The notes: generated by a model not told the origin, from the letters alone. Positions 46,932 through 55,444 are shown, counted from the stretch's first letter. The stretch is DNA of 64,000 nucleotides from Ferriphaselus sp. R-1 (GCF_000746095.1 NZ_JQKP01000004.1:1-64000); one strand, 5' to 3'. Program-made: numbers and translations.

Positions 46932-47369
46932 TTATGCCTTCAGCAGATCAGTAGGTTGCGGTTGTTGCGCCGAGTGCGGGTGGGTTGCACCACCGTACAC
47001 CTTCAGCTTGCGCAGCATGGCGTAGCCCAGCGGACCCTTGGGCAGCATGCCCTTGACAGCCTTTTGCAGCACGCGCTGCGGATGACGCTGTTGCAGCTTG
47101 GTGAAATTGGTCTCGTAGATACCGCCAGGATAGCCGGTGTGACGGTAGTACATCTTGGCTTGCGCCTTGTTGCCGGTCACACGCAGCTTGTCGACGTTAA
47201 CCACAACGACGAAGTCGCCGGTATCGACGTGAGGCGTGTAAATGGCCTTGTGCTTGCCGCGCAGACGAGCGGCGATCTGGCTGGCCAGACGGCCCAGCAC
47301 TGCATCCTTGGCATCCACCAGAATCCAGTCGTGCTGGACTTCATGGGGCTTGGCGGAAAATGTTTTCAT
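46932..47369 (-). CDS. rplM: 50S ribosomal protein L13
   Basis: A 145-residue early-assembly large-subunit protein. Signatures: [76 protein letters not shown]. The start [11 protein letters not shown] at 47369 is preceded by GGAAAAGCC; the in-frame ATG at 47435 lies in the promoter and is rejected. Confidence 0.99.
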   Translation of the reverse strand: MKTFSAKPHEVQHDWILVDAKDAVLGRLASQIAARLRGKHKAIYTPHVDTGDFVVVVNVDKLRVTGNKAQAKMYYRHTGYPGGIYETNFTKLQQRHPQRVLQKAVKGMLPKGPLGYAMLRKLKVYGGATHPHSAQQPQPTDLLKA

Positions 47370-47406
47370 GGCTTTTCCTGAATCGAGTGAACTACGAAAG
47401 GCGCGC

Positions 47407-47435
47407 ATTCTATTGAATGACTGTACCCGTGTCAA
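47407..47435 (-). promoter_or_regulatory. Sigma-70 promoter of rplM-rpsI with GC discriminator
   Basis: On the minus strand TTGACA (47435-47430), a 17-nt spacer and TAGAAT (47412-47407), followed by GCGCGCC. A GC-rich discriminator next to the start site is characteristic of stringently controlled ribosomal promoters. Confidence 0.88.
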
Positions 47436-47453
47436 ACAAAATCTCGGGGAAAA

Positions 47454-48617
47454 TCAAGGTGACTTCGCTGCCCCGGCTTCCGCCATATCGGCCTCGACAT
47501 AGCGCAGGAGGGTTTCCAGCAGAACCTCACGCGGGAAAGCGTTGTGATCGTTGAAGATCGGTCGCCAAAGGGGGGACTTGTTGCGATTGAACGGCAACAC
47601 GAACGACCAGTGGTCTGCCTTGATATAGCCCAGCAACTGACTATCCGGAAGTATCTGATCGGAATAGATCATGTGGCTATCGTTGCGCGCATCGTATCTG
47701 GCCAGATGCTTGCTGAGTAACGACAGCGCCCAATGCTGATTCTCCGGCTTGTCGTACACACCAAGTGAGTAATAGCGGATGCCCTTGGGCAACGCCTGCC
47801 AATGGTCTGCCATCCACTGCATACGGACACGGCGCGAGATGCTCTCGATGGGCTTATCGTCCACCGGCTGACATGAGGGCCAGGGCAGTCTGGACAGCAA
47901 CGTCTTGTACGGCCCGTCCAGCTCGTCGCCCAATGGGCTGCCATAGATCGCCCCGGTCGTCGTCACCAGGGCTTTCAGATTGGTTGGGACAGCATTCGCC
48001 TCGCCCAGTTGGCGCAATGCTTCCAGCGTGTCGGCGGCCCCCTTGGAATAGGCGACCACGACAATATCGTTGCCGGGATGATGCCGCACGCTGGTGCGTA
48101 TTGCATCAGCAACGAGCCCCCCATTGTGCTTAGACGAAGCCCGCCCAGCGACCTTGACTACTTCCACCACAGGAAAATGCGGCTTCAAATAGTCGTAGTC
48201 TGCATCACTGGCGTGCTCCCCCTTGCCTGCGCCGAACGGATTCACCGTGCCGGACACGCACTCCCACAACACCCCGGAAACCAGAATGACGGTGAGATTC
48301 GAAGGCTGCGCCGAAGCGGCAGGCAGTTGCCATGCCCCAGGCAAGGCAGGCTCGTCACCCAGATCATGGAGAATGGCCTGGCAATCCCTTTCGTCCGGAT
48401 ATTGCCCGCGCCGCTGTTCGACCACGGTGCACAAGGCCTGACGGAATCGCGCCCGCGAGTCCACCACGGTTTTGTCCGCCGCCAGCTTGAATTCGACCGC
48501 TTCGGGCGCAACGACATTTGCCAACTTGGAACTTCCACATCCGACCATGAGCACCCCCATCAGCGCGATCACCGAACTCTTGCCAACGCTCCGAACCACC
48601 TCACAGATTCGCCCCAT
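47454..48617 (-). CDS. Putative lipoprotein with alpha/beta-hydrolase-like core
   Basis: A 387-residue protein I do not recognise by name. The N-terminus is a lipoprotein signal (SSVIALMGVLMVGC then GSS, Cys near residue 27), so it is likely membrane-anchored. A central region LTVILVSGVLWECV then GNDIVVVAYSKGAADTLEAL resembles the strand-nucleophile-helix part of an alpha/beta hydrolase (Ser of AYSKGA); DHWSFVLPFN near the C-terminus could supply the His. The catalytic role is inference. The start at 48617 follows GGAGGCTTGAA. Monocistronic, upstream of rplM on the same strand. Confidence 0.6.
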   Translation of the reverse strand: MGRICEVVRSVGKSSVIALMGVLMVGCGSSKLANVVAPEAVEFKLAADKTVVDSRARFRQALCTVVEQRRGQYPDERDCQAILHDLGDEPALPGAWQLPAASAQPSNLTVILVSGVLWECVSGTVNPFGAGKGEHASDADYDYLKPHFPVVEVVKVAGRASSKHNGGLVADAIRTSVRHHPGNDIVVVAYSKGAADTLEALRQLGEANAVPTNLKALVTTTGAIYGSPLGDELDGPYKTLLSRLPWPSCQPVDDKPIESISRRVRMQWMADHWQALPKGIRYYSLGVYDKPENQHWALSLLSKHLARYDARNDSHMIYSDQILPDSQLLGYIKADHWSFVLPFNRNKSPLWRPIFNDHNAFPREVLLETLLRYVEADMAEAGAAKSP

Positions 48618-48690
48618 TTCAAGCCTCCGCCGTTGTGACCCCGTCAATCAAGGCGATGGGAGCGACGCTCTCCGCCCCCATTCTGCGCAA

Positions 48691-50937
48691 TCAGGCCACG
48701 CAATCCACGTAGTATCGCTTCTCCCCGCCTTCGACCTCACCCACCAGACCGTGGATGTCGGTCTCGAAACCGGGGAAGCGTTTATTGAAATCGCGCGCGA
48801 ACTTCAGGTAGTCCACGATGATGGTATTGAAGCGTTCGCCGGGGATCAGCAACGGGATGCCGGGCGGATACGGTGTCAGCAACACCGCCGTGATGCGGCC
48901 TTCCAGCTCGTCCACCGGCACGCGCTCGATCTCGTCGTGTGCCATGCGGGCGAAGGCATCCGACGGCTTCATCGCCGGCTGCATGTCCGACAGATACATC
49001 TCGGTGGTCATCTTGGCCACGTTGTTGGTCTTGTAGGCATCGTGGATCTGCTGGCACAGGTCGCGCAGGCCGACCCGTTCATACTGCGGCAGCTTGGCAG
49101 CGAACTCCGGCAGGATGCGCCAGATCGGCGCGTTCTTGTCGTAGTCGTCCTTGAACTGCTGCAACGCAGTCAGCAGCGTGTTCCAGCGGCCCTTGGTGAT
49201 ACCGATGGTGAACATGATGAAGAAAGAATACAGGCCGCACTTCTCCACGATCACGCCGTGCTCGGCCAGATACTTGGTGACCATCGCCGCCGGGATGCCG
49301 GAATCGGCGAAGTCACCGTCCACGTCCAACCCTGGGGTGATGATGGTGGCCTTGATCGGATCCAGCATATTGAAGCCGGCGGCCAGTTTGCCGAAACCGT
49401 GCCACTTGTCCTTGGGATGCAGCATCCAGTCCTCGCGCGAACCGATGCCCTCTTCCGCGATGTTGTCCGGCCCCCACACCTTGAACCACCAGTCCTTGCC
49501 GAACTCGTCGTCCACCTTGCGCATGGCGCGGCGGAAATCCAGCGCTTCGGCGATGGATTCCTCCACCAGCGCGGTACCGCCGGGCGGCTCCATCATCGCC
49601 GCCGCCACGTCGCACGAGGCGATGATGGCGTATTGCGGCGAGGTCGAGGTATGCATCAAATACGCCTCGTTGAAGGTGTGCTCGTTGAGCTTGCGGGTCT
49701 CGGATTCGCGCACCAGGATCTGCGAGGCCTGGCTCAGTCCGGCCAGCAACTTGTGCGTGGACTGGGTGGCGAAGATCATGGACTCTGCCGCACGCGGACG
49801 GTCGCGCCCGATGGCGTGCATGTCCTTGTAGAAATCGTGGAAAGCGGCGTGCGGCAGCCAGGCCTCGTCGAAGTGCAGCGTGTCGATCTTGCCGTCCAGC
49901 ATCTCTTTCAAGGTCTCGACGTTGTACACCACGCCGTCGTAGGTACTCTGGGTGATGGTCAGGATACGTGGCTTCTTGGTCTTGTCCTTGATGAACGGGT
50001 TCGCATCGATCTTGCGCTGGATACTCGCCAGCTCGAACTCCGATTGCGGGATCGGCCCGATGATGCCGAAGTTGTTGCGTGTTGGAGTCAGGAACACCGG
50101 CACCGCGCCCGTCATCATGATGGAATGCAAAATGGACTTGTGGCAGTTGCGGTCCACCACCACGATGTCGTCCGGTGCGACGGTCGAGTGCCACACGATC
50201 TTGTTCGAGGTCGAGGTGCCATTGGTGACGAAGAACAAATGATCGGAATTGAAGATGCGCGCGGCATTGCGCTCGGAAGCCGCCACCGGGCCGGTGTGGT
50301 CGAGCAGCTGGCCGAGTTCGTCCACCGCGTTGCACACGTCGGCGCGCAGCATGTTCTCGCCGAAGAACTGGTGGAACATCTGCCCCACCGGCGACTTCAG
50401 GAAGGCCACGCCGCCCGAGTGACCGGGACAATGCCAGGAATAGGAACCATCCTGCGCGTAGTGCAGCAGCGCGCGGAAGAACGGCGGTGCCAGCGAGTCC
50501 AGATACGCCTTGGCTTCGCGGATGATGTGGCGCGCCACGAACTCCGGCGTGTCCTCGTGCATGTGGATGAAGCCGTGCAGCTCGCGCAGGATGTTGTTCG
50601 GAATGTGGCGCGAGGTGCGTGTCTCGCCGTACAGATAGATCGGGATGTCGGCGTTCTTGAAACGGATCTCCTCAACGAAGGCGCGCAACGACTTTAGCGC
50701 CGAATCCGTCTCTTCGGCACTGCCTGCGCCGAACTCCTCGTCGTCGATGGACAGCAGAAAGGCCGACGCGCGGCTCTGCTGTTGTGCGAACGAGGTCAGG
50801 TCGCCATAGCTGGTCACGCCCAGCACTTCCATGCCTTCCTTTTCGATGGCATCGGCCAGCGCACGGATACCGAGGCCGCTGGCGTTCTCGGAACGAAAAT
50901 CTTCGTCGATGATGACGATGGGAAACCTGAACTTCAT
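48691..50937 (-). CDS. Orn/Lys/Arg decarboxylase (PLP, fold type I)
   Basis: A 748-residue inducible-type decarboxylase. N-terminal wing domain (FPIVIIDEDFRSENASGLGI), the PLP Lys in MIFATQSTHKLLAGLSQASQ, the His-containing FVTNGTSTSNKIVW, and DTLHFDEAWLPHAAFHDFY. C-terminal PYPPGIPLLIPGE is the family ending. Length fits AdiA (about 755) rather than CadA (about 715), but substrate choice among arginine, lysine and ornithine cannot be settled by eye. It would make agmatine, cadaverine or putrescine. Start set by AAGGAGCGCAGCATG. No antiporter gene is adjacent, so a biosynthetic role is possible. Confidence 0.88.
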   Translation of the reverse strand: MKFRFPIVIIDEDFRSENASGLGIRALADAIEKEGMEVLGVTSYGDLTSFAQQQSRASAFLLSIDDEEFGAGSAEETDSALKSLRAFVEEIRFKNADIPIYLYGETRTSRHIPNNILRELHGFIHMHEDTPEFVARHIIREAKAYLDSLAPPFFRALLHYAQDGSYSWHCPGHSGGVAFLKSPVGQMFHQFFGENMLRADVCNAVDELGQLLDHTGPVAASERNAARIFNSDHLFFVTNGTSTSNKIVWHSTVAPDDIVVVDRNCHKSILHSIMMTGAVPVFLTPTRNNFGIIGPIPQSEFELASIQRKIDANPFIKDKTKKPRILTITQSTYDGVVYNVETLKEMLDGKIDTLHFDEAWLPHAAFHDFYKDMHAIGRDRPRAAESMIFATQSTHKLLAGLSQASQILVRESETRKLNEHTFNEAYLMHTSTSPQYAIIASCDVAAAMMEPPGGTALVEESIAEALDFRRAMRKVDDEFGKDWWFKVWGPDNIAEEGIGSREDWMLHPKDKWHGFGKLAAGFNMLDPIKATIITPGLDVDGDFADSGIPAAMVTKYLAEHGVIVEKCGLYSFFIMFTIGITKGRWNTLLTALQQFKDDYDKNAPIWRILPEFAAKLPQYERVGLRDLCQQIHDAYKTNNVAKMTTEMYLSDMQPAMKPSDAFARMAHDEIERVPVDELEGRITAVLLTPYPPGIPLLIPGERFNTIIVDYLKFARDFNKRFPGFETDIHGLVGEVEGGEKRYYVDCVA

Positions 50938-51140
50938 GCTGCGCTCCTTAACATGATGGAACGTGTAAACGAACATTGTGGTGCCGAGCCCCGACGGGCA
51001 AGCTGAAGGTTCAGTGCAGACTCATGTCGACCGCAGGTCGATGTGATGTCGGGACTCAATCTGGACTTCATGGCAAGCTCCCGGAGGGGGTGTCAAAAGA
51101 GGCGCGGATTGTCGCAGATTGCGGGGGGCGGGGAAATACT

Positions 51141-51368
51141 TTATTCGCCGGGCGGATAAGGATTTTCCAGCGAGGCGACCAGTTCGCCCAGCACCGCACG
51201 GAACTGCTGCTCGTCGCAACCCATCAGCACCGCATCCTCCAAGGCATCCTGGCACACCTGGCGGATCTCCTCCAGGTTCTCGCGCAATACTTTGAGCTTC
51301 TCCACGCAGGCAATGCGCTCCCCCTTGGGGGAACACCAGATCATATGAGATGAGTCGTGCGGATTCAT
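51141..51368 (-). CDS. Small conserved-looking protein of unknown function
   Basis: A 75-residue protein, MNPHDSSHMIWCSPKGERIA onward, with a helical middle (CVEKLKVLRENLEEIRQVCQ; DALEDAVLMGCDEQQFRAVL) and four cysteines. I cannot assign a function. The start at 51368 is supported by a promoter (TTGCTC-N16-TACAAT, minus strand 51403-51376) that would begin transcription at the ATG, giving a leaderless message; no Shine-Dalgarno is seen. The longer frame reaching 51512 would run through this promoter. Confidence 0.6.
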   Translation of the reverse strand: MNPHDSSHMIWCSPKGERIACVEKLKVLRENLEEIRQVCQDALEDAVLMGCDEQQFRAVLGELVASLENPYPPGE

Positions 51369-51375
51369 GCGGCGA

Positions 51376-51403
51376 ATTGTAGCGGATTCACCGACCAGAG
51401 CAA
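51376..51403 (-). promoter_or_regulatory. Putative promoter of the 75-residue gene
   Basis: TTGCTC (51403-51398), 16-nt spacer, TACAAT (51381-51376), with the ATG 7 bases downstream of the -10 box. Confidence 0.5.
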
Positions 51404-51495
51404 CGCATGTCTCGATATGGGGCGCGCGCAGTGCAGATGCGCCCTGTTCTGGTGCGGATCGCGCCAAGAAGCCTGCCGACAGACAGATAAGTCGC

Positions 51496-51511
51496 TGGCA
51501 CGCGGCTTGCA
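51496..51511 (+). promoter_or_regulatory. Sigma-54 promoter of nasT
   Basis: TGGCACG (51496-51502), 4-nt spacer, TTGC (51507-51510): a perfect match to the RpoN consensus. The expected start is near 51522, two bases before the nasT ATG. Confidence 0.88.
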
Positions 51512-51523
51512 TCTTCCGCCTGT

Positions 51524-52123
51524 ATGAAAAAAAGACAGTCCGAACCTTCCCTTCGTGTTTTGCTGGTCGATGAGACCTTTGAGCGCGCTGCCCTGCTCAA
51601 GCACGCCCTGCATGAAGCCGGCTGCCATCTGGCCGCCCATGTATCTGCCAGCGCCGACCTGCCCGGCCTGGTGAGCGAACTCAAACCCGATATAGTCATC
51701 CTGGATACGGACTCACCCGACCGCGACACGCTGGAGCATCTGTGCCTGATCAGCCGCGACCAGCCACGACCTATCGTATTGTTTACACACGATGAAGACA
51801 GCGAGAAGATCCGCGCCGCGATACGCGCCGGGGTCAGCGCCTACGTGGTCGACGGACTGAAGAGCGAGCGGCTGCGCCCCATCATGGAAGTGGCCATCGC
51901 CCGCTTCAACCAGTTCCAGACCATGCGGCAAGAACTTGAAAAAGCCGAGAACCAACTGGCGGAACGCAAGGAAGTCGATCGCGCAAAGGGCATCCTGATG
52001 AAACAGCGCGGCTGGAGCGAAGACGAGTCCTATCAGGCACTGCGCAAGATGGCCATGGACAAGGGGCTGAAACTGGCCGATGTGGCACGTCAGGTCATCA
52101 CCGTGGCGGAGCTGATGGGATAG
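51524..52123 (+). CDS. nasT: ANTAR-domain nitrate response regulator NasT
   Basis: A 199-residue antiterminator. The receiver-like domain (LRVLLVDETFERAALLKHAL; DIVILDTDSPDRDTLEHL) keeps an Asp at the acceptor position. A coiled coil follows (ELEKAENQLAERKEVDRAKG) leading into the RNA-binding ANTAR domain (ILMKQRGWSEDESYQALRKM; KLADVARQVITVAEL). It should bind the two-hairpin leader just downstream and allow read-through into nrtA. In characterised bacteria NasT is held inactive by NasS, an NrtA-like nitrate sensor; no nasS is in the window. The predicted start site leaves almost no leader, and no ribosome site is visible. Confidence 0.93.
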   Translation: MKKRQSEPSLRVLLVDETFERAALLKHALHEAGCHLAAHVSASADLPGLVSELKPDIVILDTDSPDRDTLEHLCLISRDQPRPIVLFTHDEDSEKIRAAIRAGVSAYVVDGLKSERLRPIMEVAIARFNQFQTMRQELEKAENQLAERKEVDRAKGILMKQRGWSEDESYQALRKMAMDKGLKLADVARQVITVAELMG

Positions 52124-52124
52124 T

Positions 52125-52140
52125 TGGCACGGTGATTGCT
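52125..52140 (+). promoter_or_regulatory. Sigma-54 promoter of the nrtA-nirD operon
   Basis: TGGCACG (52125-52131), 4-nt spacer, TTGC (52136-52139): a second perfect RpoN match, beginning 1 base after the nasT stop. Start expected near 52151, four bases before the first leader hairpin. Confidence 0.88.
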
Positions 52141-52150
52141 TAGATAGCAG

Positions 52151-52269
52151 CAAGGACCCAACGGCGGGTCAGCTAGACAATTTTGTCCGGGCCACGGCGG
52201 CCCGGCGAGAACCAGGGACACAGGCGTCCATCTGCAAGAGCGAAATCTCTTGCGGATGGACGCTTTTTT
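52151..52269 (+). promoter_or_regulatory. NasT-responsive ANTAR leader with attenuator
   Basis: Hairpin 1 is GACCC-AACGGC-GGGTC (52155-52170): a hexanucleotide loop with A at position 1 and G at position 4, the ANTAR recognition pattern. Hairpin 2 is CCGGGCC-ACGGC-GGCCCGG (52187-52205). The terminator has 17-base arms (52224-52240 and 52247-52263, one G-T pair) with a 6-nt loop and six T. NasT binding to the hairpins would prevent termination when nitrate is present; this follows known NasT/AmiR systems and is inferred here. Confidence 0.85.
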
Positions 52270-52300
52270 GTTTGCTTATCGTTAACCAAGGAGAGATGCC

Positions 52301-53554
52301 ATGAATGATGAAACCAACCACAGCCGGAGAGACTTTATGAAGAATGGAGCAGGATTGCTGGGCGGCGCGGCACTGATGGCAATGGTGCCGCCCGGAGTGC
52401 GCAGTGCGGCCTGGGCCGCTGGATCGGATGCGCCGGAACTAAAGGAGGTGAGAGTCGGCTTCATCCCGCTGACCGACTGCGCCTCGGTGGTCATCGCCTC
52501 GGTGATGAAGTTCGACGAGAAGTACGGCATCAAGATCATCCCGTCCAAGGAGGCCTCCTGGGCTGCCGTGCGCGACAAACTGACCAATGGCGAACTGGAA
52601 GCGGCGCATGTGTTGTACGGCCTGGTGTATGGCGTGCATCTGGGCATCGGCGGCCAGAAGAAAGACATGTCGGTGCTGATGACCCTCAACAACAACGGCC
52701 AGGCCATCACCCTGTCCAACCAGCTCAAGGAAAAGGGCGTGACCACCGGTGCCGCCCTGAAGAAGCTGGTGGATGCCGAGAAGCGCGACTACACCTTCGC
52801 CCAGACCTTCCCCACCGGCACCCACGCCATGTGGCTGTATTACTGGCTGGCCAGCCACGGCATCGACCCGATGAAGGACGTGAAGACCATCACGGTGCCG
52901 CCACCCCAGATGGTGGCCAATATGCGCGTCGGCAACATGGACGGTTTCTGCGTGGGCGAGCCGTGGAACAACCGCGCCATCTACGACAAGATCGGCTTCA
53001 CCGCCGCCACAACGCAGGACATCTGGAAAGACCATCCCGAGAAGGTGCTGGGCTGTACCGCCGACTTCGCGCACAAATATCCCAACACTGCGCGCGCCCT
53101 GATCATGGCCGTGCTGGAAGCCTCCAAGTTCATCGACGACATGGCCAATCGCCGCAAGGTCGCCGAGATCATCGCCGACAAGTCGTATGTGAATTGTCCA
53201 GTGGAGGTGATCGACCAGCGTCTGGAAGGCAAGTACGAGGATGGCCTGGGCAAGAAGTGGGTCGATCCCAACTACATGAAGTTCTGCAACGATGGCGCGG
53301 TGAATTTCCCCTACCTGTCGGACGGCATGTGGTTCCTCACCCAGCACAAGCGCTGGGGTCTGCTGAAGGACGATCCGGACTATCTGGCCGTGGCCAAGAA
53401 GATCAACCAGATCGAGCTGTACAAGCAGGCCGCTACGCAAGTGAAGGTCGCCGTACCCAAGGACCCGATGCGTACCAGCAAGCTGATCGACGGTACGGTG
53501 TGGGACGGCAAGGACCCGAAGAAGTATGCCGCCAGCTTCAAGATCCACGCCTGA
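52301..53554 (+). CDS. nrtA: Nitrate ABC transporter substrate-binding protein NrtA
   Basis: A 417-residue periplasmic nitrate/nitrite-binding protein of the NrtA/CmpA family. A twin-arginine signal (HSRRDFMKNGAGLLGGAAL) directs folded export. Binding-protein signatures: VRVGFIPLTDCASVVIASVM-type start (LKEVRVGFIPLTDCAS), PSKEASWAAVRDKLTNGELE, FAQTFPTGTHAMWLYYWLAS, NMRVGNMDGFCVGEPWNNRA. First gene after the NasT leader, so its expression depends on read-through. Start by AAGGAGAGATGCCATG. Confidence 0.95.
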   Translation: MNDETNHSRRDFMKNGAGLLGGAALMAMVPPGVRSAAWAAGSDAPELKEVRVGFIPLTDCASVVIASVMKFDEKYGIKIIPSKEASWAAVRDKLTNGELEAAHVLYGLVYGVHLGIGGQKKDMSVLMTLNNNGQAITLSNQLKEKGVTTGAALKKLVDAEKRDYTFAQTFPTGTHAMWLYYWLASHGIDPMKDVKTITVPPPQMVANMRVGNMDGFCVGEPWNNRAIYDKIGFTAATTQDIWKDHPEKVLGCTADFAHKYPNTARALIMAVLEASKFIDDMANRRKVAEIIADKSYVNCPVEVIDQRLEGKYEDGLGKKWVDPNYMKFCNDGAVNFPYLSDGMWFLTQHKRWGLLKDDPDYLAVAKKINQIELYKQAATQVKVAVPKDPMRTSKLIDGTVWDGKDPKKYAASFKIHA

Positions 53555-53561
53555 GGTGACC

Positions 53562-54341
53562 ATGCAAAGCAAAGACATCAAAGCGTTCCTGGTGAGCTCC
53601 GTGCTGCCCCCGCTGCTGGGGGTGGCCTGCCTGATCGGGCTGTGGGGCTTGCTGGCCCAGACCAATGAAAGTCTGCCGGGGCCGCTCAAGACCTGGGATT
53701 CCGCCGTCGCCCTGTTCAGCGACCCGTTCTACCAGAAGTCGCCCAACGATCAGGGCATAGGCTGGAACATCCTCAACTCGCTGCAACGGGTCGCCACCGG
53801 CTTCGGCATGGCGGCGCTGGTCGGTATCCCGCTGGGTTTCCTGGTCGGACGCTTCGGCTTCCTCGACCGCATGAGCGCGCCCATCATCAGCCTGTTGCGC
53901 CCGGTCTCGCCGCTGGCTTGGCTGCCGATCGGCCTGCTGGTGTTCAAGGCGGCCAATCCCGCTGCGATCTGGGTGATCTTCATCTCCAGCATCTGGCCCA
54001 TGATCATCAACACTGCGATGGGCGTGCGCCAGTTGCCGCAGGACTACCTCAACGTGGCGCGCGTGCTCAATCTGAGCGAGTGGAAGGTGTTCACCCGCAT
54101 CCTGTTCCCCGCCACCCTGCCCTACATGCTGACCGGCGTGCGGCTGGCCATCGGCACCGCCTGGCTGGTGATCGTCGCGGCAGAGATGCTCACCGGCGGT
54201 GTCGGCATCGGCTTCTGGGTGTGGGACGAATGGAACAACCTGAACGTCGAGCACATCATCATCGCCATCTTCATCGTCGGCATCGTCGGCCTGCTGCTGG
54301 AACAGCTGCTGGTCTGGCTGGCCAAGCGATTCTCGTATTGA
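53562..54341 (+). CDS. nrtB: Nitrate ABC transporter permease NrtB
   Basis: A 259-residue inner-membrane permease with about six helices. The EAA-type loop that contacts the ATPase is visible as VARVLNLSEWKVFTRILFPA followed by TLPYMLTGVRLAIGTAWL. The start MQSKDIKAFL at 53562 follows GAGGTGACC, 7 bases after the nrtA stop; the frame's upstream ATG at 53526 lies inside nrtA. Confidence 0.94.
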   Translation: MQSKDIKAFLVSSVLPPLLGVACLIGLWGLLAQTNESLPGPLKTWDSAVALFSDPFYQKSPNDQGIGWNILNSLQRVATGFGMAALVGIPLGFLVGRFGFLDRMSAPIISLLRPVSPLAWLPIGLLVFKAANPAAIWVIFISSIWPMIINTAMGVRQLPQDYLNVARVLNLSEWKVFTRILFPATLPYMLTGVRLAIGTAWLVIVAAEMLTGGVGIGFWVWDEWNNLNVEHIIIAIFIVGIVGLLLEQLLVWLAKRFSY

Positions 54342-54357
54342 TACCCAGGAGCGTCTC

Positions 54358-55149
54358 ATGAATAGATTTGTACTGGTTGAAGACGCACACATGTCCTTCG
54401 ACACCAAGCAGGGCGAGTTCATCGCCTTGCGCGACATCGACCTGGAGATCGCACGGGGTGAGTTCATCACCCTGATCGGCCACTCCGGCTGCGGCAAGTC
54501 CACCCTGCTCAACCTCATCGCGGGCTTGCTGCTGCCCAGTTCCGGCCACCTGTTCTGCGCCGAGCGCGAGATCGCCGGGCCGGGGCCGGAACGCGCCGTG
54601 GTGTTCCAGAACCACTCGCTGCTGCCCTGGATGACCTGCTTTGACAACATCTATCTGGGCGTGGAGCGGGTGTTCGGGGCCAACGAAGGACGCGAGCAGT
54701 TGCGGCAGCGCACGCTGGAGGCGCTGGAGCTGGTGCACCTGTCGCACGCCGAGAAGAAATTCCCGCACGAGATCTCCGGCGGCATGAAGCAGCGCGTCGG
54801 CATCGCCCGCGCGCTGGCGATGCAGCCCAAGGTGTTGCTGATGGACGAGCCCTTCGGCGCGCTCGACGCGCTGACTCGCGCCCACTTGCAGGACGAGCTG
54901 ATGAAGATCGTCGCCGCGACCAAGAGCACCGTGGTGATGGTGACCCACGACGTGGACGAGGCCGTGCTGCTGTCCGACCGCATCGTGATGATGACCAACG
55001 GCCCGGCGGCGACCATAGGCGAGATCCTGGCGGTGGACCTGCCCAAGCCGCGCGACCGGCTGGCGCTGGCGAACGATGCCCAGTACCACCGCCTGCGCGG
55101 TGCCGTGCTGGAGTTCCTGTACCAGAAGCAGGCCAGGAAGGCGGCCTGA
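54358..55149 (+). CDS. nrtD: Nitrate ABC transporter ATP-binding protein
   Basis: A 263-residue ABC ATPase that powers NrtAB. Walker A LIGHSGCGKSTLLNLIAGLL, Q-loop VVFQNHSLLPWMTC, signature EISGGMKQRVGIARALAM, Walker B VLLMDEPFGALDALTR, switch His MVTHDVDEAVLL. Lacks the NrtA-like regulatory domain of NrtC, so a single NrtD-type ATPase serves the transporter. Start by AGGAGCGTCTC. Confidence 0.94.
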   Translation: MNRFVLVEDAHMSFDTKQGEFIALRDIDLEIARGEFITLIGHSGCGKSTLLNLIAGLLLPSSGHLFCAEREIAGPGPERAVVFQNHSLLPWMTCFDNIYLGVERVFGANEGREQLRQRTLEALELVHLSHAEKKFPHEISGGMKQRVGIARALAMQPKVLLMDEPFGALDALTRAHLQDELMKIVAATKSTVVMVTHDVDEAVLLSDRIVMMTNGPAATIGEILAVDLPKPRDRLALANDAQYHRLRGAVLEFLYQKQARKAA

Positions 55150-55153
55150 TCCC

Positions 55154-55444
55154 ATGCGGCTTGCAGGCTCCCACTCCGCCCCGCGCCCCGCCGTGTTGAT
55201 GTATTTCGGCAGGCTCAGCGAATTCCTGTCGATGACCTCGGAACAGGTCGCGGTCACCGACGCGCCGGACACGCTCGGGCAGCTGTTGCAGCGTTTGCGC
55301 TGCCGGGGCGGCGCGTGGGCCTACGAGCTGGATGAACGTCAGGTGTTGCTCACCGTAGATGGCCGCTACGCGCGGCCGTCCGAACGCATCCAGCCCGGAG
55401 CCGAGATCGGCCTGCACTCCAGAAGATCCATCTTCGAAGCATGA
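55154..55444 (+). CDS. MoaD/ThiS-like beta-grasp protein lacking C-terminal diglycine
   Basis: A 96-residue ubiquitin-like protein. VLMYFGRLSEFLSMTSEQVA resembles the first strand and helix of MoaD, RGGAWAYELDERQVLLTVDG and ERIQPGAEIGLHS match its second half. MoaD carries the sulfur for molybdopterin synthesis on a terminal Gly-Gly, but this protein ends SRRSIFEA. So it may be a structural or regulatory paralogue linked to the molybdenum enzyme NasA, whose ATG overlaps its stop by 4 bases. It starts 4 bases after nrtD; an internal ATG at 55199 is a possible alternative. Confidence 0.65.
   Translation: MRLAGSHSAPRPAVLMYFGRLSEFLSMTSEQVAVTDAPDTLGQLLQRLRCRGGAWAYELDERQVLLTVDGRYARPSERIQPGAEIGLHSRRSIFEA

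Noticed and set aside
51027..51041. TCGACC-GCA-GGTCGA inverted repeat upstream of the decarboxylase
   Set aside because: Only 6 bp, no promoter match next to it and no second copy; it may be an operator but cannot be supported.
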